From assembly GCF_001941825.1 (NCBI RefSeq), contig NZ_CP019038.1, forward strand, positions 4,960,001 through 5,024,000: 64,000 nucleotides of DNA, given 5' to 3'. The translations under genes were made by a program, and so were the position numbers. The notes beneath the pieces are model-generated. The model made no database searches, was not told the DNA's origin, and worked only from the letters and a program-made list of their open reading frames with translations. This DNA is from Massilia putida. GTDB lineage: Bacteria > Pseudomonadota > Gammaproteobacteria > Burkholderiales > Burkholderiaceae_D. Shown piece by piece: positions 18,511 through 27,928 of the stretch; position 1 is the first letter of the stretch, and each line of letters opens with the position of its first letter.

Positions 18511-18993
18511 TTACTGCTGCAGCGCCTTCTCGATGTCGCCGGCGATGTCTTCCGGCTTGGTCTGCGGCGCATACCGATGCAGCACGCTGCCGTCGCGGCC
18601 GACGAGGAATTTGGTGAAGTTCCACTTGATGCCTTCCGTCCCCAGCACGCCGGGTGCCGCTTGTTTCAGGTGCTTGAACAACGGGTGCGCGGCGTCGCCG
18701 TTGACGTCGACCTTCGCGAACATGGGGAAATGCACGCCGTAGTTCTTTTCGCAGAACGCGCCGATCTCCGCTTCGTTGCCCGGTTCCTGGCTGCCGAACT
18801 GGTTGCAGGGGAAGCCCAGCACTTCCAGGCCGCGCGGGTGCAGTTCGCGGTACAGGGTCTCGAGGCCTTGGTATTGCGGCGTGAAGCCGCATTTGCTGGC
18901 GGTGTTGACGATGAGGAGGACCTTGCCGCGGTACCGGGCCAGGTCGACCGGTTTGCCGTCGAGGGAAGTGGCCTGGAAGTCGAACACGTTCAT
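18511..18993 (-). CDS. Glutathione peroxidase-family thiol peroxidase
   Basis: A 160-residue peroxidase that reduces hydroperoxides, typically with thioredoxin or glutathione. The peroxidatic cysteine is Cys35 in ASKCGFTPQY. The Gln partner is in FPCNQFGSQEPG and the Trp/Asn pair in KWNFTKFLV, completing the family tetrad. It is a Cys rather than selenocysteine enzyme. There is no signal peptide, so it is cytoplasmic. It converges on the GH97 gene with a 12-bp gap. Confidence 0.95.
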   Translation of the reverse strand: MNVFDFQATSLDGKPVDLARYRGKVLLIVNTASKCGFTPQYQGLETLYRELHPRGLEVLGFPCNQFGSQEPGNEAEIGAFCEKNYGVHFPMFAKVDVNGDAAHPLFKHLKQAAPGVLGTEGIKWNFTKFLVGRDGSVLHRYAPQTKPEDIAGDIEKALQQ

Positions 18994-19054
18994 CGGAGTC
19001 TCCTGTAATCTGGCGTTAATTCGAGTGCAACAGTGTACGGCAAAGGAGGGCAGC

Positions 19055-19495
19055 ATGCAGACCACCGTGAACATTCCCCTGGCCGTCGGCGCGCTGCTCA
19101 GCGCCGTCGCGGCGCTGCTCCACCTGGGCATCATCGCCGGCGGTCCCGCGTGGTACCGCTTCTTCGGCGCCGGCGAGCGCCTCGCGCGGGCGGCGGCGCA
19201 GGGGCGGTCGTATCCGGCCATCGTCACGCTGGGCATCGCCGCCGTGCTGTTCACCTGGTCGGCGTATGCGCTGGCGGGGGCGGGCATCGTCACGGGACTG
19301 CCGTTCCCGAAGGCGGCGCTGGTGGGCATCACGGCCGTGTATCTCGTGCGCGGGGTCGCGTTCGCGCCGCTGGTACTCGCCAGGGGCGGCAGGGTGACGC
19401 CGTTCGTCGTGTGGAGTTCGGTGATCTGCTTTGCGTACGGGGTGGTGCACCTCGTCGGCCTCGTGCAGCAGTGGGCCGTCTTGCCGCGCGCATGA
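19055..19495 (+). CDS. Small integral membrane protein of unknown function
   Basis: A 146-residue protein with four predicted membrane helices: IPLAVGALLSAVAALLHLGI, TLGIAAVLFTWSAYALAGAG, AALVGITAVYLVRGVAFAPL and FVVWSSVICFAYGVVHLVGL. A strong ribosome-binding site, AAGGAGG at 19043-19049, supports the start. No functional residue pattern is recognised. It is divergent from the glutathione peroxidase gene and its stop touches a terminator hairpin serving the opposite strand. Confidence 0.75.
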   Translation: MQTTVNIPLAVGALLSAVAALLHLGIIAGGPAWYRFFGAGERLARAAAQGRSYPAIVTLGIAAVLFTWSAYALAGAGIVTGLPFPKAALVGITAVYLVRGVAFAPLVLARGGRVTPFVVWSSVICFAYGVVHLVGLVQQWAVLPRA

Positions 19496-19521
19496 AAAAA
19501 CGCCCTGCGCGAGGCAGGGCG
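19495..19521 (-). terminator. Rho-independent terminator for the TBDR region
   Basis: The stem CGCCCTGC/GCAGGGCG (19514-19521 with 19501-19508) has a 5-base loop and, read on the minus strand, is followed directly by six T's. It lies about 80 bp past the end of the minus-strand TBDR remnant. On the plus strand no T-run follows. Confidence 0.8.
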
Positions 19522-19602
19522 TAAAAAGCTCGCATGGACTGGCGCAGCGAGCTGAGAGACACTCGGAGGCAGCGGCTGCCCGCGGGTATCGTGGAGAGCC
19601 GG

Positions 19603-19935
19603 TCAGTGCTTCCAGTTCAGCGACAGGCCGGTGGTGCGGTCGTGGCGGCGGGTGTCGCGCAGGTAGAGGTTCTGGTCGTTCCAGTAGTCCACGTACTTGT
19701 AATTCAGCAGGTTCGTGCCGGTCAGGGTGATCGACAGGTCCGGGTGATCTTGTCGCTGAGCGAACCGTCCAATGTCTACGTGTAGTCGGCTTCCACGCCG
19801 AAGCCGCCCAGGAAGCCCGGCAGCTTGTCGGAGAACTGGCGGCACGTGAACGCCAGGCACTGCAGGTGGCCTTTGTCCGTGTTGAACGGTCGGGCGTTGC
19901 GGGTATGAACCGAGCAACGCCCTGTCCGGCTAGCG
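19603..19935 (-). pseudogene. C-terminal remnant of a TonB-dependent receptor
   Basis: The last ~45 codons read DLSITLTGTNLLNYKYVDYW and end in a strand with a terminal aromatic/basic pattern, as at the C-terminus of a TonB-dependent receptor. Just upstream, a different frame encodes NTDKGHLQ and DKLPGFLGGFGVEADYT, also receptor-like, then meets a stop and a frame change. No plug domain or N-terminus remains. It sits directly downstream of an intact TBDR on the same strand and above a terminator, so it looks like the decayed second member of a tandem pair. Confidence 0.7.
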
Positions 19936-19957
19936 GGGCCTTCCTGAGCGCCGGGGC

Positions 19958-22843
19958 TTACATCTTCCAGCGGATGGCAGCCGAGACCGAGCGTCCGATC
20001 TGGAGCGTACCGAAATTGCTCACTTGCGCGTTACCCGCGTTGCCGAAGTGGTAGTACTGCTGCTGCACTTCGTTGGTCAGGTTGACACCGCTGATATCGA
20101 TCGACATGTTGTCGTTGACCTTGTACGAGACCTGCATGTCCACGCTCTTTTCCGGATGACGCCAGATACCGATCGGATTGGCGAACAAGGCGGCTTCGTT
20201 GGCGGCCAGGAAGCCGGAGCGCCAGACATAGGACAAGCGCGCACTGACCGGGCCCTTTTCGTACGCCAGGGTGGCGTTGTAGGAGCTGTTGGACACGCCG
20301 AAGAACGGTGTCTCGAGCTGGGAGACGATGACGCCGGCATCATTGGCGTCAGGCACGTTCTGCGACGAGTGGAGTCGCGTATAGCTGCCCTGGAATCCCA
20401 GACCGTCCAGCAGGCCCGGCAGCCCTTTCGGGAAGTAGATCAGGCCGAGCTCGGCGCCACTGATCTTGCCGTTGGAGGCGTTGGTCGGCGAATTGATGAC
20501 GTAGTCGTAGCCGTTCGTATGGTCGCCGCCCGAGGTCGAGTTGCGGAACGGGTCGTTCGCCGGATCGACGTGCACCCTGTGCCGCAAGTCCACGACCAGG
20601 CCGTCGATCTTGCGATTGAACAGCGTGCCGTAGATTGCGCTGTCCTTCTGGAAATACCACTCAGCCGTCAGGTCGAGGTTCTTGGCGCGCGTCGGTTTCA
20701 GGTCCGGATTGCCGCCGCTGCCCGAGCCATAACCCACCTTCGACACGTCGTCACCGAGTTGCAGGATAGGATTCAGGGCACCGAAGCCCGGGCGGCGCAG
20801 CGTTTCACCATAGTTGAAGCGCAGCACGACGTCCTTGGATGGGTCGTAAATCAGGGTCATGCTGGGCAGCAACTTGTTGGTCGACTTGCTGGCACCGGAC
20901 GGCGTGACCGCCTTGGTGGTGGCATCCACCTTGTAGAAGGTCATGTCGGTCTTGACCTTGACGTAGCGCACGCCGAAATTGCCGCGCAGGCTATGGCCGA
21001 ACAGTTCGTTCTGGGTATTCCCCATCAGGAAGAGGTTGGTCGTCTTTTCATCGACCTCGAACGTCTTCTGCAGGCTCAGTTTGTCCGTCGTCTGGAAGTT
21101 CGCATCGGCCGAGTGATAGAGCGTACGCCAGTCGTCGATATGGTCGCGGATGTAGTAGGCATTGGGCTCGACCCATGACCGCGGAACGTCCGAGATGGCC
21201 GTGCCGAAGTTCGCGTTGGTCGAGGCATACTCCGGACCCAGCGAGGCGAGGTTGCGGTTCAAGGTGGCCGATTGCGTCCGGTTGGCCTCGGACGCTTTGC
21301 GGTCGTCGAAGCGCACGCCGAAGTGGATCGTCTGCAGCGCACCCCAGTCGGCATCGAAGACGCCCGCCAGACTGGCCGTCGCGGCGCTGCCCTTGTTGCG
21401 GTTGGCGTTATCGTAGAACTGCGCAACATTCCACTTGGCCGGGTTGGCCAGGTCGGCATCGTTGTTGAAATGGAACGCCGTGTTGTTGTTGCCGTCATTG
21501 AAGGCGACGTTGATGGACGGTGCAACGCGATCGATCCGGGTGGCCGTGAATTCCGAGTGATAGGTGCTGGTCTGGTACGACAGGTCACCGTCCAGCTTCA
21601 GGCGGTCGCCAACGTTCCACTTGCCGTTCAGGGCATACACGTAGGAATCGGTTGCCGACGTGGTGTAGTCGCCGCTGTTGAAGCCATAGACGTTATTGAC
21701 GGTACGGCTCTTGATGACGTTCGTTCCCGGGAACGTCGTGATCGACCCGGCAGGATTGCTGCCGAGATCCCCCCACCAGTCGACGAAGCTGAACAGCAAC
21801 CGGTTGAAGGACTTGTCACGATAACCGTTGTACATCGATTCGAAGGTGTAGACCGAATCGCTGTTCGGTTTCCACTGCAAGGCGATATTGGCGGCAGGAC
21901 GTTCACGCTCCCCGTGGACGTCGCTCTGGAAAACGGCGTCGCGCGCCAGGTAATAAGGATACGCTTTGCCGTTGAAATTCAGGGTCGAACCCGCTGCCAT
22001 CGGCAGGCCGGTATGGGTACCAGGCGTCCAGATATTGTTGTCGAAGACGCGCTGCAAGGGCGTGTAACCTGCGGGATCCTCGGCGGCATTCGGGCTGACG
22101 AACGGCACCATGGCACCCGGCGTCACGCTTTCATTGCGGTATTTCGTCTTGGTATCCGACAGATTGACCAGGGCACCGAATTCGCCGGCGCCGGTTTCCC
22201 AGCGGTTGCTCAACATGCCGCTGAGCTGCGGGTTCGCCTTTTTCGCGGGATCGAGATAGGTTTCACGCGCCGACAGCGACACTTTCGAACCCTTGAAATC
22301 GAACGGCCGCAGCGACTTGACGTCGACCTGGCCTGCAATGCCGGTTTCCAGCTGGCTGGCGTCGCGCGTCTTGTAGACGTCGATCTGGCGCACCAGGGTC
22401 GAGGGAATGTCCTGGAGCGCGACCTGCGTGCCCGATGCGGTAAAAATAGTGCGGCCGTTCCAGGTGGTCTGGACGTCGGGCAGGCCACGGATGGACAAGG
22501 TGCCGACTTCGCCGCCGGCGCGGTTGGTGACCTGGATGCCCGTCACGCGCTGCAGCGCCTCGACGACATTGTTATCGGGCAGCTTGCCGATGTCATCGGC
22601 AACGATCGATTCCACGACCTGGTCGTTGGTGCGCTTGATCGCGAGGCTCTTGATCAGCGATGCCCTGACGCCCGTGACGACCACGGTCGCGGTGTCGGTC
22701 GGCTCCGTCGTTTCGGCGGCCGCTTGCGCCCACACCGAGGCGCTGCTGAGCAGGCCGGCGCCGGTCAGGGCGAGCACGCACAATTTGAGCTGGAGCGGGG
22801 GTTGGGCCGTGTTCCGGCGGCCCTTGGAGGTGTAAAACGACAT
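19958..22843 (-). CDS. TonB-dependent outer-membrane receptor (carbohydrate type)
   Basis: A 961-residue TonB-dependent receptor for active uptake across the outer membrane. The signal peptide ends near SASVWAQA. A plug domain (about residues 50-170) carries VVVTGVRASLIKSLAIKR, DDIGKLPDNNVVEALQRV and LSIRGLPDV, the signature of the TIGR01782-type receptors common in plant-polymer degraders. The barrel ends in IRWKM. The ATG at 22843 is preceded by GGAG. Neighbouring GH97 and GH43-type genes suggest an oligosaccharide ligand. The leader holds a XylR-box-like AGCGCTAACA and an inverted repeat. Confidence 0.93.
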   Translation of the reverse strand: MSFYTSKGRRNTAQPPLQLKLCVLALTGAGLLSSASVWAQAAAETTEPTDTATVVVTGVRASLIKSLAIKRTNDQVVESIVADDIGKLPDNNVVEALQRVTGIQVTNRAGGEVGTLSIRGLPDVQTTWNGRTIFTASGTQVALQDIPSTLVRQIDVYKTRDASQLETGIAGQVDVKSLRPFDFKGSKVSLSARETYLDPAKKANPQLSGMLSNRWETGAGEFGALVNLSDTKTKYRNESVTPGAMVPFVSPNAAEDPAGYTPLQRVFDNNIWTPGTHTGLPMAAGSTLNFNGKAYPYYLARDAVFQSDVHGERERPAANIALQWKPNSDSVYTFESMYNGYRDKSFNRLLFSFVDWWGDLGSNPAGSITTFPGTNVIKSRTVNNVYGFNSGDYTTSATDSYVYALNGKWNVGDRLKLDGDLSYQTSTYHSEFTATRIDRVAPSINVAFNDGNNNTAFHFNNDADLANPAKWNVAQFYDNANRNKGSAATASLAGVFDADWGALQTIHFGVRFDDRKASEANRTQSATLNRNLASLGPEYASTNANFGTAISDVPRSWVEPNAYYIRDHIDDWRTLYHSADANFQTTDKLSLQKTFEVDEKTTNLFLMGNTQNELFGHSLRGNFGVRYVKVKTDMTFYKVDATTKAVTPSGASKSTNKLLPSMTLIYDPSKDVVLRFNYGETLRRPGFGALNPILQLGDDVSKVGYGSGSGGNPDLKPTRAKNLDLTAEWYFQKDSAIYGTLFNRKIDGLVVDLRHRVHVDPANDPFRNSTSGGDHTNGYDYVINSPTNASNGKISGAELGLIYFPKGLPGLLDGLGFQGSYTRLHSSQNVPDANDAGVIVSQLETPFFGVSNSSYNATLAYEKGPVSARLSYVWRSGFLAANEAALFANPIGIWRHPEKSVDMQVSYKVNDNMSIDISGVNLTNEVQQQYYHFGNAGNAQVSNFGTLQIGRSVSAAIRWKM

Positions 22844-22953
22844 ATTGTCTCCTGAGAAAGTTATGGTTATGTCGAGCATTGATTTGATCTTATTGATGAG
22901 AGCCCAGAACAATCCAATGACTTTTTGCCGGAGTTTGATATCGATTTCAGTAT

Positions 22954-22967
22954 GAAAAGCGCTAACA
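22954..22967. promoter_or_regulatory. AGCGCTAACA box upstream of the TBDR
   Basis: The 14 bases ending AGCGCTAACA match 10 of 14 positions of a LacI-type box (TGGTAGCGCTAACA) that I recall for xylan-utilisation receptors in Xanthomonas. It is 111 bp from the receptor start. A related palindrome, GATAGCGCTATC, precedes the esterase at 28142. Confidence 0.4.
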
Positions 22968-22971
22968 TTTT

Positions 22972-22995
22972 TGACGCTCGTAGGTACAAGCGTCA
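22972..22995. promoter_or_regulatory. Inverted repeat upstream of the TBDR
   Basis: TGACGC and GCGTCA are perfect six-base arms separated by 12 bases. They lie just upstream of the AGCGCTAACA box in an AT-rich leader that is otherwise free of genes. An operator is possible; the wide spacer makes this tentative. Confidence 0.3.
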
Positions 22996-23087
22996 CTATG
23001 CTTATTGGAATTGCTCAATAAATGTTAGGGAATTTGTTGTCTAACAACGACGGACGTGGCAAGCCGTTGCCGACTTGCCGCCCCGAA

Positions 23088-24224
23088 TCAGACGAGACCG
23101 AGCGTTTCGGTCCCCGCCGAGAAGTCGCGGTTCTTCGCGTTCTTGCTGTTGAGCTTGATATTCAGGCGCAGATCGTTCACGGAATCCGCGTTGCGCAGCG
23201 CGTCCTCGTAGGTGATCTTGTCGGCCTCGTACAGGTCGAACAGGGCCTGGTCGAAGGTCTGCATGCCCAGCTCGCGCGACTTCTTCATGATCTCCTTGAT
23301 CTCGTGGACTTCGCCCTTGAAGATCAGGTCCGAGATCAGCGGCGAATTCAGCAGGATCTCCATCGCGACCACGCGGCCCTTCGCTTCCTTCTTCGGGATG
23401 AGGCGCTGCGAGATCAGGCCCTTCAGGTTCAGCGACAAGTCCATCAGCAGCTGCTGGCGGCGCTCTTCCGGGAAGAAGTTGATGATGCGGTCCAGCGCCT
23501 GGTTCGAGCTGTTCGCGTGCAAGGTGGCCAGGCACAAGTGGCCCGTCTCGGCGAACGCGATCGCGTGTTCCATCGTCTCGCGGTCGCGGATTTCTCCGAT
23601 CTGGATCACGTCCGGCGCCTGGCGCAGGGAGTTCTTCAGCGCCGCCTCGAAGCTGTCCGTGTCGACGCCGACCTCGCGCTGCGTGATCACGCAGTTCCTG
23701 TGCGGGTGGACGAATTCGACGGGGTCCTCGATCGTGATGATGTGGCCGTGGCTGTTCTCGTTGCGGTAGCCGACCATCGTCGCGAGCGTCGTCGATTTGC
23801 CGGAGCCCGTGGCGCCGACCATGATCACGAGGCCGCGCTTGGTCATGATCACGTCCTTCAGCACGTCCGGCAGGTCGAGGTCTTCGAACTTCGGGATCGT
23901 CGTCGTGATCACGCGCAGCACCATGCCCACGGCGCCCATCTGCATGAAGGCGGAGACGCGGAAGCGTCCCAGGTCGCCCGGGCTGATGGCGAAGTTGGCT
24001 TCCTTCGTCAGTTCGAAGCCGGCGGCCTGCTTGTCGTTCATGATGGCGCGCGCCAGGTCGGCCGTGTGCGACGCGCTCAAGGCCTGGCTGGACACGGGCG
24101 TCATGCGGCCGTCGATCTTCATCGCCGGCGGAAAGCCTGACGTGATGAACAGGTCGGAGCCGCCCTTGCTGACCATCAGGCGCAGCAGGTCGAACATGAA
24201 TTTGGTGGCCTGGTCGCGTTCCAT
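23088..24224 (-). CDS. pilU: Type IV pilus retraction ATPase PilU
   Basis: Hexameric cytoplasmic AAA+-like ATPase that assists PilT in retracting type IV pili (twitching, DNA uptake). At 378 residues it has normal PilU length. Walker A is GATGSGKST (about residues 138-146); the Asp box is IITIEDPVEF, Walker B lies in IQIGEIRDRET and the His box in HLCLATLHANSS. The lower similarity to PilT at the C-terminus is typical of PilU. It follows pilT by 19 bp in one operon. Confidence 0.96.
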   Translation of the reverse strand: MERDQATKFMFDLLRLMVSKGGSDLFITSGFPPAMKIDGRMTPVSSQALSASHTADLARAIMNDKQAAGFELTKEANFAISPGDLGRFRVSAFMQMGAVGMVLRVITTTIPKFEDLDLPDVLKDVIMTKRGLVIMVGATGSGKSTTLATMVGYRNENSHGHIITIEDPVEFVHPHRNCVITQREVGVDTDSFEAALKNSLRQAPDVIQIGEIRDRETMEHAIAFAETGHLCLATLHANSSNQALDRIINFFPEERRQQLLMDLSLNLKGLISQRLIPKKEAKGRVVAMEILLNSPLISDLIFKGEVHEIKEIMKKSRELGMQTFDQALFDLYEADKITYEDALRNADSVNDLRLNIKLNSKNAKNRDFSAGTETLGLV

Positions 24225-24243
24225 CGTCGTGGTCTTTATTCAG

Positions 24244-25287
24244 TTAGCCGGGGAAGTTTTCGGGGATCTTGGCGGCGAAGCGTGCGGCCGAGGACGAGAT
24301 CACGTTGCGGCGCACGAGGTCCGTCAGGTTCTGGTCCAGCGTCTGCATGCCGACGTTGGAGCCGGTCTGGATCGCGGAATACATCTGCGCGATCTTCGCT
24401 TCGCGGATCAGGTTGCGGATGGCCGGCGTGCCGATCATGATCTCGTGCGCGGCCACGCGGCCCGACCCGTCCTTCGTTTTCAGCAGCGTCTGCGAGATCA
24501 CGGCCTGCAGCGATTCCGACAGCATCGCGCGCACCATCTCCTTTTCTTCGGCCGGGAACACGTCGACGATACGGTCGATGGTTTTCGCGGCCGACGAGGT
24601 GTGCAGCGTGCCGAACACGAGGTGGCCCGTCTCGGCGGCGGACAGCGCGAGGCGGATCGTCTCCAGGTCGCGCAGCTCGCCGACGAGGATCGCGTCCGGG
24701 TCTTCGCGCAGCGCCGAGCGCAGCGCGTTGTTGAACGACAGCGTGTGCGGGCCCACTTCGCGCTGGTTGATCAGGCACTTCTTCGATTCGTGCACGAACT
24801 CGATCGGGTCCTCGATCGTCAGAATGTGGCCGTACTCGTTTTCGTTCAGGTGGTTGATCATCGCGGCGAGCGTGGTCGACTTGCCGGAGCCGGTCGGACC
24901 CGTCACGAGCACGAGGCCGCGCGGTTTCATCGCCAGGTCGGCGAAGATCTTCGGCGCGTTCAGCTCTTCCAGCGACAGGATCTTGGACGGAATCGTCCGC
25001 ATCACGGCGGCGGCGCCGCGTTCCTGGTTGTACGCGTTGACGCGGAAGCGCGCGAGGCCGGGGATCGCGAACGAGAAGTCGCACTCCAGCATCTCTTCGT
25101 ACTGCTTGCGCTGGCCGTCGTTCATGATGTCATAGATCATGCCGTGCACGTCCTTGTGCTCCAGCGGCGGCAGGTTGATGCGGCGTACGTCGCCATGCAC
25201 GCGGATCATCGGCGGCAGGCCGGCCGACAGGTGCAGGTCGGAGGCTTTGTTCTTGACCGAGAAAGCGAGCAGCTCAGAGATGTCCAT
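24244..25287 (-). CDS. pilT: Type IV pilus twitching motility ATPase PilT
   Basis: Primary pilus retraction motor, 347 residues, acting at the inner-membrane base of the type IV pilus. Walker A is GPTGSGKST (about residues 131-139), with ILTIEDPIEFVHESK, the Walker B region ILVGELRDLET and the AIRNLIREAK (AIRNLIRE) motif characteristic of PilT near the C-terminus. It is divergent from yggS by 63 bp and precedes pilU. This pilT/pilU with yggS-proC arrangement is widely conserved in betaproteobacteria. Confidence 0.97.
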   Translation of the reverse strand: MDISELLAFSVKNKASDLHLSAGLPPMIRVHGDVRRINLPPLEHKDVHGMIYDIMNDGQRKQYEEMLECDFSFAIPGLARFRVNAYNQERGAAAVMRTIPSKILSLEELNAPKIFADLAMKPRGLVLVTGPTGSGKSTTLAAMINHLNENEYGHILTIEDPIEFVHESKKCLINQREVGPHTLSFNNALRSALREDPDAILVGELRDLETIRLALSAAETGHLVFGTLHTSSAAKTIDRIVDVFPAEEKEMVRAMLSESLQAVISQTLLKTKDGSGRVAAHEIMIGTPAIRNLIREAKIAQMYSAIQTGSNVGMQTLDQNLTDLVRRNVISSSAARFAAKIPENFPG

Positions 25288-25350
25288 TTATAATCCTTGG
25301 GCTTTTGAAGCACCCGTGTAACCGAAAAATATTTCCTGTAGAAAACCATT

Positions 25351-26052
25351 ATGTCCACAATCGCAGCCAACTTGCAAGCTGTCGAAGCGACAATCCAGGC
25401 CGCTTGCGAGGCCGCACACCGGCCCCGATCCACGGTCCAGTTGCTGGCCGTTTCGAAGACGTTTCCCGCGGAAGCCGTGCTGGAAGCGATCGACGCCGGC
25501 CAGCGCGCGTTCGGCGAAAACTATGTGCAGGAAGGCGTCGAGAAGATCGCCGCTGTGGCAAAAGCGCGACCCGGCATGACGCTGGAATGGCATTTCATCG
25601 GCCCGATCCAGAGCAACAAGACACGCCCGATCGCGACGAGCTTCCAGTGGGTGCACACGGTCGAACGTTTGAAAATCGCGCAGCGCCTGTCCGAGCAGCG
25701 CCCGCCTGAACTGGGGCCGCTCGACATCTGCCTGCAAGTGAACATCAGCGGCGAAGCCACCAAAAGTGGCGCGAAGCCGGAGGAGCTGCTCGACCTGGCC
25801 AAGGCCGTCGTCCAGCTGCCGAACCTGCGCCTGCGCGGGCTGATGGCGATCCCGGAAGCGCAGGCCGATCCGGCCCTGCAGCGCGTCCCGTTCGCGCGCC
25901 TGCGCGCGCTCGCGCAGGACATCGCCCGCGCCGGCATCCACCTCGACACGCTGTCGATGGGCATGTCCGGCGACCTGCAATCGGCCGTGCTGGAAGGCGC
26001 GACCATCGTACGCATCGGCAGCGCGATTTTCGGCGCGCGTCACTACGAATAG
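25351..26052 (+). CDS. yggS: PLP homeostasis protein (YggS/PLPBP family)
   Basis: Pyridoxal-phosphate-binding regulator of vitamin B6 and amino-acid homeostasis, with an alanine-racemase-like TIM barrel but no known catalysis. The 233 residues include VQLLAVSKTFP (the PLP lysine, about residue 35), AFGENYVQE and EWHFIGPIQSNK, plus LSMGMSGDL and IRIGSAIFG near the C-terminus, all family signatures. It precedes proC by 40 bp; the pair is a conserved operon. Confidence 0.96.
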   Translation: MSTIAANLQAVEATIQAACEAAHRPRSTVQLLAVSKTFPAEAVLEAIDAGQRAFGENYVQEGVEKIAAVAKARPGMTLEWHFIGPIQSNKTRPIATSFQWVHTVERLKIAQRLSEQRPPELGPLDICLQVNISGEATKSGAKPEELLDLAKAVVQLPNLRLRGLMAIPEAQADPALQRVPFARLRALAQDIARAGIHLDTLSMGMSGDLQSAVLEGATIVRIGSAIFGARHYE

Positions 26053-26092
26053 ACAAGCGTGCGCAGCGCGCACGCAAAATCCAAAGGACACC

Positions 26093-26911
26093 ATGAAGAT
26101 CAGTTTCATCGGCGGCGGCAACATGGCCACCGCCCTCATCGCCGGCCTGGCCGGCAAGGTCGCACACCCTGCGGACATCCACGTCGTCGACCCGAACGCC
26201 GACGCGCTGGCCCGCCTGCAAGGCACGTATGGCGTGACGACGTCGCCCGACATCGGCGCGGCCGTCGCCGCCAGCGACGTCATCGTGCTCGCCGTGAAGC
26301 CGCAGCAGATGCGCGACGTCGCCGTCCATTTGCAATCGCAATTGGCGAACAAGCCGCTGCTGCTGTCGATCGCGGCCGGCATCCGCGGCGCGGACCTGTC
26401 GCGCTGGCTCGGCGGTTACGGCGCCATCGTGCGCACGATGCCGAACACGCCCGCATTGATCGGGCAGGGCATCACGGGCATGGTGGCGATGGCCGGCGTC
26501 AGCGCCGCGCAGAAGGACGCCGCCGACAGCATCATGCGCGCCGTCGGCCAGACCGTGTGGCTGGACGAGGAAAGCCTGATCGATCCGGTGACGGCGGTAT
26601 CGGGCAGCGGCCCGGCCTACGTGTTCTACTTCCTGGAAGCGATGCAGCAGGCGGCCACGGAGATGGGCCTGTCGGCGGAGCAGGGCAAGGCGCTCGCGCT
26701 CGCGACGTTCACCGGCGCGGCCCAGCTGGCGGCGCAATCCGACGAACCCGTCGACGTGCTGCGCCAGCGCGTGACGTCGAAGGGCGGCACCACGCATGCC
26801 GCCATCACGAGCATGGAAGCGGCGGGCGTCAAGCAGGCCATCGTCGCGGCGATGAAGGCGGCGGCCGCGCGCGGGCGCGAGCTGGGCGAGGAGATGGGCA
26901 AGGACGCCTGA
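26093..26911 (+). CDS. proC: Pyrroline-5-carboxylate reductase
   Basis: Last step of proline synthesis: NAD(P)H-dependent reduction of 1-pyrroline-5-carboxylate, cytoplasmic. The 272-residue protein opens with the nucleotide-binding motif ISFIGGGNMATALIAGL. It carries VLAVKPQQM, RTMPNTPALIGQGITGM and the family signature region SGSGPAYVFYFLEAM, followed by GGTTHAAITSMEAAGVK. It lies 40 bp after yggS and its end nearly meets the convergent GH gene. Confidence 0.97.
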   Translation: MKISFIGGGNMATALIAGLAGKVAHPADIHVVDPNADALARLQGTYGVTTSPDIGAAVAASDVIVLAVKPQQMRDVAVHLQSQLANKPLLLSIAAGIRGADLSRWLGGYGAIVRTMPNTPALIGQGITGMVAMAGVSAAQKDAADSIMRAVGQTVWLDEESLIDPVTAVSGSGPAYVFYFLEAMQQAATEMGLSAEQGKALALATFTGAAQLAAQSDEPVDVLRQRVTSKGGTTHAAITSMEAAGVKQAIVAAMKAAAARGRELGEEMGKDA

Positions 26912-26914
26912 GCG

Positions 26915-27928
26915 CTAGGGCGATGGCGCCTTCAGCCGGAACGCGACATCCCTGTCGCGATCGACCTCGAGCCAGCCGTCCTTGAACACCAGCTCCGCAA
27001 CCTGGATGACCGTGCGCTGGTTCCAGCGCGGGTCCGTGGCCGCTTCCGCCTCGTTCGCCTGGTGGACGAAGTAGTAGATGAACGCGCGGTCGCCATCGAC
27101 GACGACGTCCGCATGCTGCCCCTTGGCCCGGTCGGTTGCGTGGCGGCCCGGTTCGCCGAGGATGTAGCCTTCCTGCTCCGTCCAGCGGGTCGCATCGTCG
27201 GAGCGCAGCACCATCAGGCCTTTCCACACGTCGACGACCATCCAGTAATACCCCTTGAAGCGGAACACCTTCGGTCCCTCGCCCTTGGTCGGATTGACCG
27301 GCTGGTCGCTGACCTTCTTCCACGTGCGCAGATCCCGGCTGTCGGCGGCCAGGATCCGGCTGCCGGCGCGCTCGTCCTTGTACCACATGCGGTAGCCCTG
27401 TCCGATCTTGACGACGGTCGGGTCGATCATGCGGCCGGTGTCCAGCTTGACGGTGCTCTCGCAGTCCCATTTGGACAGGTCGGTGCTGGTCAGGTGCTCG
27501 ATGCGGCCATCCGCCCCGGGAACGCCCCACCGGTGGAAGATGCCCGGCACGACCGTGAGCCACATGTGATAGACGCCGTTTTCGTACAAGATCTCGGGCG
27601 CCCACGACGTCACGTCCGTACACGCCTTGGGAAAATCGGCCGTGCCCTGGTAGCGCCAGTGCACGCCGTCCGGCGACGCGGCAATGCCGATGGCCGTGCC
27701 GTGTACCCATGCGACGTCGTTCGGATCGGGCAGCTTCATCGTCGCCCGGCGATTGGTATAGAACATCTTCCACAGTTGGGCGGCGCGGTCGTACACGATG
27801 GACACATCCGCCGCGCCGTCGAACACGGGGGCGCGGAACAAAGGCTTGGGCGCGATGTCGGCGGCGCATGCCCAGCTCGACAGGGCCAGCGGTACCGCAA
27901 TGGCCAGGGTGGCGAGAAAAGACTTCAT
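26915..27928 (-). CDS. Secreted GH43-like five-bladed propeller hydrolase
   Basis: A 337-residue exported protein with a signal peptide ending near SWACAAD. The mature part has the repeating WxxxY / SPDGVHW / DLSKWD pattern of five-bladed-propeller glycosidases (GH32/43/62/117/130 superfamily). Candidate acidic residues are Asp in ADVSIVYD, GRMIDPTVV and Glu in TKGEGPKVF, spaced as in GH43. The family assignment is from fold pattern only. It is divergent from an esterase gene across a 213-bp AT-rich region, suggesting a shared sugar-responsive promoter. The gap to the convergent proC is three bases. Confidence 0.75.
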   Translation of the reverse strand: MKSFLATLAIAVPLALSSWACAADIAPKPLFRAPVFDGAADVSIVYDRAAQLWKMFYTNRRATMKLPDPNDVAWVHGTAIGIAASPDGVHWRYQGTADFPKACTDVTSWAPEILYENGVYHMWLTVVPGIFHRWGVPGADGRIEHLTSTDLSKWDCESTVKLDTGRMIDPTVVKIGQGYRMWYKDERAGSRILAADSRDLRTWKKVSDQPVNPTKGEGPKVFRFKGYYWMVVDVWKGLMVLRSDDATRWTEQEGYILGEPGRHATDRAKGQHADVVVDGDRAFIYYFVHQANEAEAATDPRWNQRTVIQVAELVFKDGWLEVDRDRDVAFRLKAPSP

